64,000 nt of DNA. Source: Branchiostoma belcheri (Eukaryota > Chordata > Leptocardii > Amphioxiformes > Branchiostomatidae). Position numbers and translations under genes: made by a program. The DNA is taken from assembly GCF_001625305.1 (NCBI RefSeq), contig NW_017802680.1, positions 72,204 to 136,203 of the forward strand, in the 5' to 3' direction. Numbering within the stretch: position 1 is the stretch's first letter; each line of letters starts with the position of its first letter. Below the pieces are notes generated by a model, which saw only the letters and a program-made list of their open reading frames with translations, was not told where the DNA came from and ran no database searches. Below, piece after piece: positions 34,965 to 45,900 of this stretch.

Positions 34965-35375
34965 TGGGCACTGGAAGGCATTCAGCACCAAGGACAGAGA
35001 ACTGAATCAGCAGTATGATATTGTTTTTTAAGGGGGAGGGTCATACTAGCAAGTGAGAAGGCATGCCCACAATCTCACATTACTGACCATAGGTGCAGGG
35101 AAGGCATTCAGCACCAAGGACAGAGCAATACAACTGAATCTGCACTATTTTACACACTTAGATATAGGTGTTTTACACACTGACTAAGGGCACTCGGATA
35201 GCATTCAGCACCAAGGACAGGGCAACACTACAGGAACTATAGCAGCTCTGTGATGTTGATGTTTTCTTGGTGACAGACCATTCACACAAGCTAGTCAGTG
35301 AGATCAAATGTCACATTTCCACCTCATACTTTACACACTGTGGGCACTGGAAGGCATTCAGCACCAAGGACAGAG
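34965..35375 (+). promoter_or_regulatory. Cluster of four RE1/NRSE consensus matches
   Basis: TCAGCACCAAGGACAG occurs at 34982, 35108, 35205 and 35358, each in the repeated context GGGCACTGGAAGGCATTCAG (the third copy degenerate, CACTCGGATAGCATTCAG). All 16 positions satisfy the classical REST/NRSF consensus TYAGMRCCNNRGMSAG. Compared with the 21-bp reference RE1, the site TTCAGCACCAAGGACAGAGCA of the second and fourth copies differs at three positions. The repeat is the reverse complement of the satellite unit at 45883-47800. Whether a REST-like factor binds is unknown. Confidence 0.5.
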
Positions 35376-36005
35376 CAAGCTTAGTTCATTGTACCCCCTA
35401 ACATTCTGGCCTACTGATACAATATGGTGCAGTGAGGCACCTATAAAGTGTAAGGGTGAAAATGTGACATGCATACAGCCATAAACATCACGACTGTCCT
35501 GATTTTGAATATGACATGATAAAACCTTTGTGTGCAAATCAGCAGAGCAGTATCCAAGACGCCGACGTAGGCTACCTGTACAAAAAAAAGCCAGATAAAA
35601 ATGTCTCAAACATGTACAAAATAATAATATTGCCTAAACCTCTGCTTGCAGAGTACATCCAACAGTCTGACTGCCTTATAATGTATACAGACATGAGTAC
35701 ATGGGACAAGTACTCTCACTATGGCAGCCTACAGATATGAGTAGGAGTTTATATCTGACTGCCTTATAATGTATACAGACGTGAGTAGGTCTTTATAACC
35801 TCCAGTCTAACCCCAGGCACAGATTTCCCGCCCACCTACTCTAATGCAGGCCTGCCACAGTCAGGTTAAGGCATCGTTCTGATAACACTCCACTGTTAGT
35901 ATCCAGTCTTTGAGTGGGCGCCCTGAAATACAGGTTCTGACAAGTAAAGTCTCTGTAAGCTGTTTATTTAGGCCAGCCATAAATCCCCTTCCAACCTACC
36001 CAGCT

Positions 36006-36205
36006 CAGGGCTCGAAATTCATTTTTGGGAATAGGTGCACCCGGGTGCACCCAACCAAAGAAAATGCTGTGTACTTCTTACATTTAACATCTTTACATAC
36101 GTAAACCTACAGAAATATTTGGGTGCACCCACAGGAAAAAAATGGGCGCACAGCTCCAAATTTGGGTGCACTAAGGTGCACATGCACCCAGTATTTCCAG
36201 CCCTG
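36006..36205. mobile_element. MITE with CAGGGCTCGAAA ends and 5-bp target duplication
   Basis: A 200-bp element starting CAGGGCTCGAAATTC and ending GTATTTCCAGCCCTG, flanked directly by CAGCT on both sides (36001-36005 and 36206-36210). The interior is a run of GGTGCACCC-type motifs. CAG...CTG ends plus a 5-bp duplication parallel the element at 11881-12290; a hAT-like origin is inferred. Confidence 0.7.
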
Positions 36206-37171
36206 CAGCTGATTTATAACATCAGAGATCTGAAAGCTCGTTTGTAACTGCAGAAATTAGCAGGTAATTAGAGGACCTTTTATAAAATTTACATGAATCC
36301 TGTAGACAGAAACAATATCTAAGTGTGGAACAAACGGTGCTGACTGTAGGTTTCCATTTATGTGAGATATGTTATTCCATAATCAATGGTAGAAGGGGAA
36401 AATGCATGACAGAGATGAAATCAAACCATTAATAACATGGTGAGAGTTGGTGAGAGGTATTAGAAAATTACTGCAGATCTTGAAATTTTGGCAGTCAGGT
36501 ATTATTTTGTGATTTTGACCGCTCCCCTGCAAAATGGTGACACTGCGAAAATGCACTTCCATTGTGTTACCTGCACAAAAATTGTTTCAACTCCAAAATT
36601 CATACACCTAAAACACAGCAAAAACCTTCTGTTGTGGGGTTAAGTATTGCCCCCAAAATAGCTGTATTATGTATTATGCAGTATGTATATTGTATGATGA
36701 CCTAGTAGATCATGAGAGAAGCACACAGAACCACCCTAATAACAGACTGCAGCAGGTTCCATTTACAGCTGGTTTCCAACTGATGCAATATAATTATAAC
36801 CTGATCCGGCTTTTATTTCGAGGAACATACTGACTTACCTAGGTCTGCTATTACAATAATCTGTTACAGTTACAATAGTGAAAAGTGGTGTAGAAGTCTA
36901 ATGTCGCTTTTATATGATTGTGAAATTTGTGTTGTTGGAATCCAGGAAGAATATTTTGCACAAAAAATTGCGCAACTAATGTGGATATCCCAATAAAGTA
37001 TCAAAGTATCCAATATGACATGTAGAAGTGAAGGATTATGATTATGGTGACAGTAATTTCTGTGTCTTATATTTTTGCAAGTGATAATATTGTACTATTA
37101 TTCCAAAGGTCAGAGTAATGTAGATGCTATGAGAGATTCTCCCTGCCAAATTCCTGGTTGCTGGGTTATAG

Positions 37172-37521
37172 GGCCTAAGGAAAAAGAAAAGTTGTGTTTC
37201 CTGTTTCCCTAGAAAAACCTGCCGACCCTAGACTTTTTTTGGGGCGTGGACCCTGCAAGGGACATAAGTTTCGAGCTGATGAACCTTTTCTAGCTCCATG
37301 ATCTGAGTGATAAAATGTTGTACAATTGGTTTTGTAACATTGACATTAAAACTAAAAGTGTTCCCATGCAGGTTTTATTAATCTTAAACTGTATTGTATA
37401 AGTTGGACCCCTATATATAGATATCACTAAAAGTTAAAAGAGAAAAAAAGATAATCCCTAAGCTACCAACCCTAATTCGTTCAGGACAGAAACAGGAAAC
37501 ACAACATTTTTTTCCTAGGCC
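37172..37521 (+). mobile_element. MITE-A copy 2
   Basis: GGCCTAAGGAAAAAG...AACATTTTTTTCCTAGGCC termini with the same interior order as the copy at 26222. Flanks TAG and TAA leave the target duplication uncertain. Confidence 0.8.
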
Positions 37522-37624
37522 TAATTACATTAGAAGGTAAGAGGTGGTTATAGTGTCTTATTAACTTCTCTGTGTGATCCCAGGGTTGTAATTTGATAAG
37601 GGAGGAGGTTCACACATTTTAGTC

Positions 37625-37860
37625 GGACTGATTTGGTTACCTGCTTCCTGTATTTCCAAGAACTTAATCATAGACTGGAACTCGTTGCCACCAAGCACAG
37701 TTGGGGCATCGTCACTAGAAAGCTTTAAACAACTCCTGCAATCAAATGGGCAAAGATTGAGTGTAACAAATCGTTCGGTGTGATAATTTAGCTAGCTGCC
37801 GCCGCGCCGCGTGCCGGTTATGGAGGACGGTTATACCGGTTGTATAGATACAGATGCAGA
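37625..37860 (+). mobile_element. LINE 3'-end fragment (reverse transcriptase tail and 3' UTR)
   Basis: From 37673 the plus strand encodes DWNSLPPSTVGASSLESFKQ, then LLQS and a stop at 37781, the classic C-terminal end of CR1/jockey-like reverse transcriptases. It is followed by a GC-rich 3' UTR (GCTAGCTGCCGCCGCGCCGC, GGTTATACCGG) and a GATACAGATGCAGA tail, the same tail family as at 22105-22215 and 23541-23590. The upstream part is lost or frameshifted. Confidence 0.75.
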
Positions 37861-38093
37861 TGTTAGAATTGTCCAAGAGCCAAGTATGTTCAGCACACAT
37901 ATATTTTAAAACATACAATCATGCTTTACTGTGATCTACAAAGGAGTCTAAGCACACACAAATACAAATTAGAGGTGTGACTGTAAAAACTGTAGTTTGT
38001 ATCAAGATGCAGCAAGATGAAGTCATTTTTTGAAAACGTTTTTTTCCTGTTTCCCCCCAGGTCCGATATCAGACCTTCATAGCCAGTTCGAAA

Positions 38094-38895
38094 TACCTGT
38101 CTGCAGTCTGCAATCTGCAGATAGATTTTCAAGATTGCAGAAGAAAAATTTATACAATCTGCAATTTTGCAGAAGGAAAAGCAGGCTCCAGATTCAATAG
38201 TTTTCAATTTAGCAAACTAGAACTCTCTGGCCCCAAGGCCTGTCCTAGGGCAGACAATACTTAAGCTTCTATTTTGAAGCAATAGGAGCTTCTTCTGTCA
38301 CTAATTTGCATCATCCTTGTCTTGACTTGTCTATCTTTTGTTTCCCTTTGGACTTACAGAAATTTGTCTTCGCTAATTTGCATATGAATCAATAGTTGGT
38401 ACTTATAAACCTGGAATTCTCTTAGTGTCACTGACAAAAGGTAGTAGTCTGACTGTTTCAGGTAGCACCAAAATCATAATTATCGAGTTGCTTAAGAGTT
38501 AAGTACTGTTTTTTTGGTGTGTCTTTCATTAGTATGTTGTGTGGAAGGATGATATGTGGGTGTGATTACTAGTACATTTACAGGTAAGGTATGATTTTAG
38601 TTGTAGCAGCTTGTAGTGGGAGACAGCGGTGAAAGACCCGTGAAGATACCAGTAAATGGTAAATTTTCTGTGGAGATTCAGAAGGATCTATAAAGTCTGA
38701 AATTAAAAAGAGTGATAGATTAAACTTAAAAGAATTCCAGTAATGCTACAGATTTACAAAGCTATATGATGTAAAAAAGGCATTGATGGTTTGAGAAGGT
38801 TGTAGTATGGAGGCTTGTGTATTTGCAGAAAGTATTTTCAAATTGCAGAACAAAATTTTGACTCTTCTGCAATATTGCAGAGCATTGAAAAAAAG
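38094..38895 (-). mobile_element. Interrupted copy of the CAGTGTTCGAAATAC MITE
   Basis: Reversed relative to 11881-12290: it starts CAGTTCGAAATACCTGTCTG and matches to about 38410 (AATTTGCATATGAATCAATA). It is then broken by about 390 bp of unrelated sequence and resumes at about 38797 with TTGTAGTATGGAGGCTTGTG through CTGCAATATTGCAG to GAAAAAAAGTAT. Its terminal bases are lost where MITE-A copy 3 begins. Confidence 0.65.
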
Positions 38896-38905
38896 TATGG
38901 GCTCA

Positions 38906-39212
38906 GGCCTAGGAAAAAAAATGTTGTGTTTCCTGTTTCCCGACTGATCCAAGACATTTTTTTGTGGATCCCTGCAACTGACATACATAAATGAGCTGAT
39001 CGACCTTTTCTAGCTCCATGATCTGACACCCGAGTGATGAAACATCAATGTTCAAATGGTTTTCCAACATTGACATTGAAACTGTAAGTGTCCTCATGAA
39101 AGTTTTTCTTTGTTAAACTGTATTGTTAATTTTTACAAGTTGGATCACTAGAGACTGCCGAAGTCTAATAAAAAAACTGAAACAGGAAACACAATTTTTT
39201 TTTTCCTTGGCC
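38906..39212 (+). mobile_element. MITE-A copy 3, with TCA target duplication
   Basis: GGCCTAGGAAAAAAAATGTT...TTTTTTTTTCCTTGGCC, flanked directly by TCA on both sides (38903-38905, 39213-39215). The 3-bp duplication and GGCC termini suggest a PIF/Harbinger-like mobiliser, though that group prefers TWA. It sits at the end of the older MITE at 38094-38895. Confidence 0.75.
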
Positions 39213-39356
39213 TCAGATATCTGACCTTCCTGTCCAGGATGTGCCTTTCCTTCCTGATAACCTTAACGACAGTCATGCATATTTCATGCTGCTCTCTGTG
39301 AGTGAGTGATTCTCCCCTAACTCTGCTCTGTTGTATCCGTGGTGAAGGTGTAAGCA

Positions 39357-39709
39357 ACAAATGTCGTGTTTCCTGTTTCAGTCCTGAAAAAATTATGGTC
39401 GGTAGGTAGGGATTATCTTTTTTTTTTAGATAATTTTTTTTATCAGACTTTGGCAATCTCTGAAGTGATCCAACTTATACAATACAGTTTAAAAAAGTAA
39501 AACTTGCATGAGGACACCTATATTTTCAATGTCAATGTTGGAAAACCGATTGTAGAATATTTCCTCACTCAGGTGTCAGATCATATGGAACTAAAGAAGT
39601 TTAAATCCGCTCAAAAATTTTTATCCCTTGCAGGAGTCCACAAAAAAGGCAAGGGTTGGCAGTTTTTTCTATGGTCAGTCGCAGGAAACCCAACATTTTT
39701 TCATTGGCC
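39357..39709 (-). mobile_element. MITE-A copy 4, reversed
   Basis: Reverse orientation: TGTCGTGTTTCCTGTTTCAG, GGTAGGTAGGGATTATC, CTTGCATGAGGACACCTATA, CTTGCAGGAGTCCACAAAAA and AACCCAACATTTTTTCATTGGCC. The left terminus has lost its GGCC. Confidence 0.7.
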
Positions 39710-40194
39710 TACATTGTAACAGGGAGACCTTCACTCCTACAGACCAACCCTGGCTACTAAAGTCACATTTCCCAGTGAAACTGTCACTACCACGTCCCCC
39801 TCCTGTCAGAAATGTGGTTATTTATAATCCTAACCCATCTCCCACGCGGTTATGACTGATGCTAACCTGAACTCACACAATGGATCCCGTAGTGAGGGAT
39901 GACTTCTATTGACAGGTCCTACAATATTCCTTACTGCTGCTGATGATGAATGAATGGTGAAGCGTAGCAGGCAATCTGCCTAATGGCACGTCTTTGTGTA
40001 GCTTATAACAATAGTCCTGACGTTTTCAGGTTAGTAATGCTCATAATTGATGTGCTGAGAAGTAATATCAATCTTATTTGTTTGTTTAAATATGTTTTAG
40101 AGTACATGATATATACTATATCTGTTTATTGTAATATGAATGTTGCCTATAACATATTTCATCAGTGGTTTAAGATCTAATCGTGTTTAATTGT

Positions 40195-40410
40195 TAATTC
40201 TGCCAGCTTGCAGGATCCTCCCTGCTGCCTAACCTCGTAACCAATACAAACTCGTTGCCAAATGGCTACCTTAGCAGGCTGAAGGTTAATGGCCCTGTCC
40301 CTAGTGCTGAAACTGTGGTTATTAACCTTCTCCCTGCTGCCTAACCCCATAACCAATACAAACATGATGCCAAATGGCTACATGTACCTTAGCAGGCTGA
40401 AGGTTAATTC
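40195..40410 (-). repeat. Reversed copies of the 30.1-30.8 kb satellite unit
   Basis: Two units contain GCCAAATGGCTACCTTAGCA and GGCTGAAGGTTAAT, the reverse complement of the ATTCAGCCTGCTAAGG...CCATTTGGC block at 30150-30790. Between them lies CTGTCCCTAGTGCTGA (40295), one base off the RE1 consensus. Confidence 0.7.
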
Positions 40411-40895
40411 TGTTTTGCAATGACTCATAAAATTTCCCTCCAGTATTCCTTTTCTGGACAAGCAGTTCATGAATAAAAAAACAAATTTAAAGAATAATAT
40501 GACATAAATCTATAAAAAGCAGGTCAATCACCTCATATATCAATGAAGCCCGATTCCATAAACTTGCACATGTATCATTAACTGTTTTGTATTGGGTAAA
40601 ATCAAAAGCCCTTAAAATCCAAAATACTGTTTAAGTGTGTTCTGAACTCTTTAAAATTTAGCTGCCTCAGCAAACTATAATTATTTAATTTATTATTATT
40701 ACATTATTATAAAGCTGGTTTCCTTTTAATACTTCATTTGCAGAGTTTTTCCCAGCTAAGAACCTTGAGTCTGAACCTGCCCTTAGCTTGCAAATTTCGT
40801 GATGACCAAATCTTATAACACTAAATATTCAAAGTGAAAATATATCCAAAATAATGCTCCATGGAACTTCATTCGCTAGTACCCCCAGTGCACTT

Positions 40896-41121
40896 CGAAA
40901 ATTCTCAACAAAGACACATCTTGCCACTTCCACCGAAGCAAAATCACCCTTTCTTCCTCCATTCACCACCTCTTAGGTGAAAGTTCCACGCTGAAAGCTT
41001 CTTTCCAAGAACAACATCACTATGGAATAAGCTACCTCGTGATTGCTTCCCCTATGAGTATAACCTTAAACTCTTCAAGTCTAAGGTCAACAAACATCTG
41101 TCCTCACTGGCTGTTCTGTAA
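40896..41121 (+). mobile_element. LINE reverse-transcriptase C-terminal fragment, frameshifted
   Basis: Frame 1 reads RKFSTKTHLATSTEAKSPFL up to a TAG near 40974. After a frameshift, FFPRTTSLWNKLPRDCFPY, then LKLFKSKVNKHL, leads to TAA at 41119. FFPRTxxLWNxLP and LKxFKSxVxKHL are hallmark ends of non-LTR reverse transcriptases. It is inactive and not the same family as the 9238-10132 copy. Confidence 0.75.
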
Positions 41122-41317
41122 CCCAAAACATTCTAAGTGTCTCCCATGAGCCTTGTTTTGTGGGCACATTGCAGAACATGAGATGTTTCCAGCCATTTTT
41201 GTGATTGCCTGTATTTTATATCCTCCCCTGGGAACGTTCTTCTAGCAGGTAAATCTTGATTTATGGACAGATACTGATACATGGCTGTATATCAGGGAGC
41301 TTTGTAGTCGTCACAAT

Positions 41318-41895
41318 GTAGCAAATCTTTGCTGTGAAGTTTTGCCACAAATGGTGTGAATTCCACTTGTCAGGAATTGAAGACTGTCACAATGTTATGG
41401 GATGAGATATGAAGATGAGCTGTATGGTGTCCATAAAAATGTTGCAAACCTCAGCTGTAACGTTTTGTTACAAATGACATCAGCCACAATTGTCAGAAAT
41501 TAAAGACAAGTTTTGGGGCAGGTGTATCGATGAGTTCTATGTATAATTTTTACATAGTGTGTATAAATGTAGCAAATCTTGACTGTAAAGTTTTGCCACA
41601 AATGACATCAATTCCATATAGGCAGGCACATCCACAAGCTCTATAGTAGCCAGAATGTAGCAAATCTCAGCAGAAATTGCTACAAATGACATCAGCTCCA
41701 CTTGTCACAAATTGAAGTTTATGGGCAGATGTATCAATCAGTTCTATAGAGTACCCATAATGTAGCAAATCTTGGCTGTAAAATTTTGCCACAGATGATG
41801 TCAGCTGTACTTTCAGGAATTGTACACATTATGGGCAGATATATCCGTAGTAAATGTAGCAAATCTGAGCTGTAAAGTTTTGCCACATGACGTCA
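41318..41895. repeat. About 105-bp satellite, 6 units
   Basis: Units begin GTAGCAAATCTTGGCTGTAA and continue AGTTTTGCCACAAATGACAT, CAGCTCCACTTGTCAGGAAT, then GGGCAGATGTATC. Starts lie near 41318, 41441, 41568, 41657, 41761 and 41849. Confidence 0.8.
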
Positions 41896-42104
41896 GCTGT
41901 GCGCTGAAGACCTGAGGTCATGCCCCGTCCAGATGGCAGATTTGGCAGGACGTGAGTTTTACGTCGCCGTGAATATTCCTCAGCCGACTTTATAATTCTG
42001 TAACGTCTTTTTACTGCCGATCTGGGTCAGAAGTCAGGCTGGGGATTATTTATTTATGTGACCTCCATGAATGGGTAATTTTACTGCTGCTGTAGAACCT
42101 GTTA

Positions 42105-42523
42105 GGCTTAGGAAAATAAAACGTTGTGTTTCCTGTTTCCTGACCGAACCTAAAAAAACTACCAACCCTAATCTTTTTTGGGGTGACCCCTGCAAAGGAC
42201 ATAAATTTTTGGAGCAGATCAACCTTTTCTTAAATTTCTAGTTTTATGATCTGATAACTGAGTGATAAAACATCGAACAATCAGTTTTGCTATATTGACA
42301 TTGAGAATAAAAGTGTCCTCATGCAAGTTTCACTCTGTTAAACTGTATTATATTCTATTATAATATTATCATAATTATTATTATTAACTTATTAAAGTTG
42401 GATCACTAGGTATCGCCAAAGTCTAATTTAAAAAAATGAAAGGAAAAAATAAGATAATCCCTACCTACCGACCCTAATTTTCGGCAAGACTGAAACAGGA
42501 AACACAACAGTTTTCCCCAGGCC
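42105..42523 (+). mobile_element. MITE-A copy 5, with an internal AT-rich insertion
   Basis: GGCTTAGGAAAATAAAACGT...AACAGTTTTCCCCAGGCC termini and standard interior. It is longer than its relatives because of about 50 bp of TTATTATAAT-type sequence near 42350-42395. Confidence 0.75.
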
Positions 42524-42627
42524 CGACCCCGATGAATGCATCAATGTTACAGCCTCAGCGGATCTGCTTTGAGCCACATCCTGACTTCATACTTCCTGCT
42601 CAGCTCTGGCCAGTCTGACATGTCAGA

Positions 42628-43150
42628 ACTCAGCCAGCTGTGAAATAACTCAGAGGTCAGGATTTAACAGTCCTTAAGCTGTGGCTACATGTAGGTCCAA
42701 CATTACAGGTTTAGCACCACCTGCTGATGCTACATGTGCACAAACTGTAAATATCTGGCTAATCAGAGGGGTGTGTTGAGGGGGGGGGTGCGTGTTCAGT
42801 TTATGGGAAAATCTGCTGGAAATCAGGCAGCTGTAAAATAGTACAGAGGTCAGGATTTAAGGGTCCCTAAGCTGGGGCTGCCCAACAGTACAGGTTTATC
42901 ACCAGCTGCTGATGCTGTGTGCACAAACTGTAAATCTCTGCCTAATCAGGGGGGGGGGGGCTGTTCAGTTTGTGGGAAAATCAGGCTTGTAATCAGTAAA
43001 TCTCTGTTTAATCTGTTGTAGGTCAGGTTTAGGTTTGACTTCCGTTGGGGCCAGGATTTACCAGTGCCTAATCCGTGGCTGTCCACCATTACAGCTGCTG
43101 ATGCTATGTGCAGAAACTGTAAATCTCTGGGTAATCTGTTGTACGTCAGG
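42628..43150. repeat. About 180-bp repeat, 3 units (third truncated)
   Basis: Blocks CAGAGGTCAGGATTTAA, CAGGTTTA(G/T)CACCA, CTGCTGATGCT and GCACAAACTGTAAAT recur near 42650, 42845 and 43050. Poly-G runs (42779-42788 and 42950-42960) sit at the same place in units 1 and 2. Confidence 0.75.
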
Positions 43151-43197
43151 TTTAGTGGTGTGTGTGTGCATACAACTGCTGTTGTGACCGGAACCGT

Positions 43198-43440
43198 GCC
43201 TATCTAGTTCTGTCTTGAATGGGTTAGGGTTAGGATCAGGCACGGTTCTGGATAGTCTCTATTGTACCCAGAACTGTGCCTATCTAGTTCTATGCCTGAA
43301 TGGGTTAGGGTTAGGATCAGGCATGGTTCTGGATAGTCTCTATTGTACCCAGAACCATGTCTATCTAGTTCTATACCTGAATGGGTTAGGGTTAGGATCA
43401 GGCACGGGTCTGGATAGTCTCTATTGTATCCTAGAATATA
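43198..43440. repeat. 81-bp minisatellite, 3 units, with an internal inverted pair
   Basis: GAATGGGTTAGGGTTAGGAT starts at 43217, 43298 and 43379. Each unit carries AGGCACGGTTCTGG and, further on, CCAGAACYRTGYCT, which can pair with each other. A reversed single copy lies at 49610-49790. Confidence 0.9.
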
Positions 43441-44284
43441 GATTTGCCCCAGGCACGGTTCTGGATCCATGTGGGCTATCCAGAACCATGCAGTGAGTAT
43501 TTTTCTTGAAAAGTAAACTATCAGACAGACATTACTTCTAACTGTAACAGTAATTATAACTCTGATATTGAATGTGCATGAGGAACTTATTGGTTACATC
43601 GTACAAGTACATGACATTGTGTGCAAAGGAAATACTGAGGCTTGTTTTGTGAGTAAAATCTAAAACATGCAGTTCACAGTTGATCTGCTAGAAGTCCTCC
43701 CTGAGACATGTGGCAGTCTCGGTCTAAGAGCCTTGGGAATAAAGAATTTTGCTGTTCAATCATTCAGCAACCTGATGAAATCATGCGAACATAAGCGGGA
43801 ATGATGATGATGAACCTGAGGATTGAGAGTTTTACGGCATCATTTAAAGTGAAGTAAGCCATCGAATTGTAAATATTTTCAAAGCTTGTATTTAATCTTG
43901 GTGCACATGTGTTTAATAATAAACCATAAAGTGCAAGTCAGAACGGTGCATTATATTCATGTAACTGACAGCCTCCCTGCCTAATGACATATGTTCACTT
44001 GGTAGATGGATCTGTTCATTAAGTCGCCGGTATTTTCACCATGTGATATATGCACAGGCACAAAACATGTCCAAACCTGTATGGAGAGAGTTCCATAACT
44101 CTGGTACGAAAGGGAAGTTTTAAATTCTCTACTGTGTTGACTTATGACTTCTCATTGGAAACTTCTGCCTTCGTAATCCATCATTTTTACCTGAAAAAGC
44201 CAGAAAGATCCGTCACTGCCACAGTTTATCATGGCACAGCCTGTCAGAACAACCAAAGGTTTCAACTTTCAAGGTTTCTTCACT

Positions 44285-44390
44285 AAAGATGCTAATTTGC
44301 ATCATTCTTGTCTTACTTTTGTTTCCCTTGGGGCTTTCAAAAAAATTTGTCTTCGCTTATTTGCACATTAATCAATAGACTGTTTCCAAA
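44285..44390 (-). mobile_element. Fragment of the CAGTGTTCGAAATAC MITE interior
   Basis: GATGCTAATTTGCATCATTC, TTGTCTT, TTTTGTTTCCCTTGG and ATTTGTCTTCGC match the reverse of 12010-12120. Confidence 0.65.
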
Positions 44391-45198
44391 ATCATAAAAA
44401 TCCAGTTGGATTGAAAACATACAAATAATGCAAGAAACAAATTTGAAAACAAAATTTTCTTACATTAGAAAAACAAACATGTACAAATCTACACACCATG
44501 TACATGTGTACATCTTTACTTAACATTGAATCTGTAACATATCTGAGAAAAGCACGTCAGCAGAATGTACTGCATCTGTGCAAAACCCGTTAATGTGTGT
44601 TGTGCACGGCACTTTGGCAGAACGTCTCATATAAGGTTGTATTCACGCATATAAGGTTAACATCCCATCTGTAGTTTCCAAAAGTTATGTAGGAAAAGAT
44701 ATCATCTGCAACAGGCAAAATTCTGATGCAACGTTGACCAAAAAAAAAAAATCTTTAAAAAAGGGGTTTTGTGCAAGCGCAGTACTGTAATTCCTGATTT
44801 TTTTCACGGTACTATTATGTTCACTGTTTTCTCTGTCACTTCTGTACTGTTAACTTGTCATTACAGTTAACACATAATTCCTGGACTCTCTTTTTCCTGC
44901 ACCTGTCGCCACCGTGAATATATAGTTTTGTGAACATGTCCATTTTTCTCAGACCGTGAAATTTTGCTACAGTGAACATAAAAAGAATTTCAGTATGTTC
45001 TACCTTGGAGAAGCAATTATGCTGATGAGAACCGCTGAACTCCCTTCTGCCCGCCCGCTGAGATCGCCCGAGGCAGGAGTAAGATTGGCCGCTCTGTCGA
45101 GGAGAATACTTCAAAGTCTCCGTAGATGGTCTGATAATGGAGCCTTTTATTGCAGCCGCAGGCCATGAAATATTAATGGAACCTTAGTCTGTTCCTTA

Positions 45199-45576
45199 GG
45201 CCACAGTAAGTAAATTTTATGGATGACATCCTCCGCAGACTCCAAATCTAATGCGAGCGGGTGAAAAAAAAACAAGACGGGCCGAAAAAAACAAGGTTCC
45301 TACATTTTAAAATTTTGACTCAATCATTGTACAAATGGTTTTGATCCAGTGGGAACATCACATACGACTGCCAGCATCACATATCACTACATATCTTGTC
45401 TCCTCTCTTCATAGTTATCTGCCATCCACCTTCTGGCATGGCAACAGACACCTTTGCCCATTTTCGGCGTGTTGACCACTGTCAGAAGGCAACAAAATTT
45501 CTTGTTTTTTTCCCCAAAATCAGGCGAAAATTAATGCGCGCGCTGATGTCATCCATAAAATTTACTTGCTGTGGCC
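45199..45576. mobile_element. PIF/Harbinger-type MITE, 378 bp, TTA target duplication
   Basis: Starts GGCCACAGTAAGTAAATTTT, then ATGGATGACATC, and ends in the inverse, GATGTCATCCATAAAATTTA, then CTTGCTGTGGCC: about 32 bp of nearly perfect terminal repeats. It is flanked directly by TTA on both sides (45196-45198, 45577-45579). A 3-bp TWA duplication with GGCC ends is typical of PIF/Harbinger MITEs. No coding capacity. Confidence 0.85.
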
Positions 45577-45900
45577 TTACAGCACGTTCTGCTCTCAGTA
45601 TCTATACAAAATCTGCAACTAAATTGAAGGATAAGACAAATGGATTTCAAAATACGAACTTCAAGATTACAGCTGCTCACAATAATATTGAAGTGAATTT
45701 CCAATTGATTTGGAGATAGTCGAGCTTTATCAGATAGCTTCTATTAATGTTATGAAAAGCCTTCAAGTCAAGAACTCTTCAGTGGCAGCGTAAACTCATG
45801 AGGATTGACGAAGTCAGTGGAATGAAATGTTTTCAGACTGATTGTGTGGAAAATGGGGATTTGTTGTGTCTCATCTTCAGTATTAATGCTTCTATCAGTT

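Noticed and set aside
43217-43400. Interstitial telomere repeat
   Set aside because: Only two TTAGGG units per 81-bp repeat; part of a minisatellite rather than a telomeric array.
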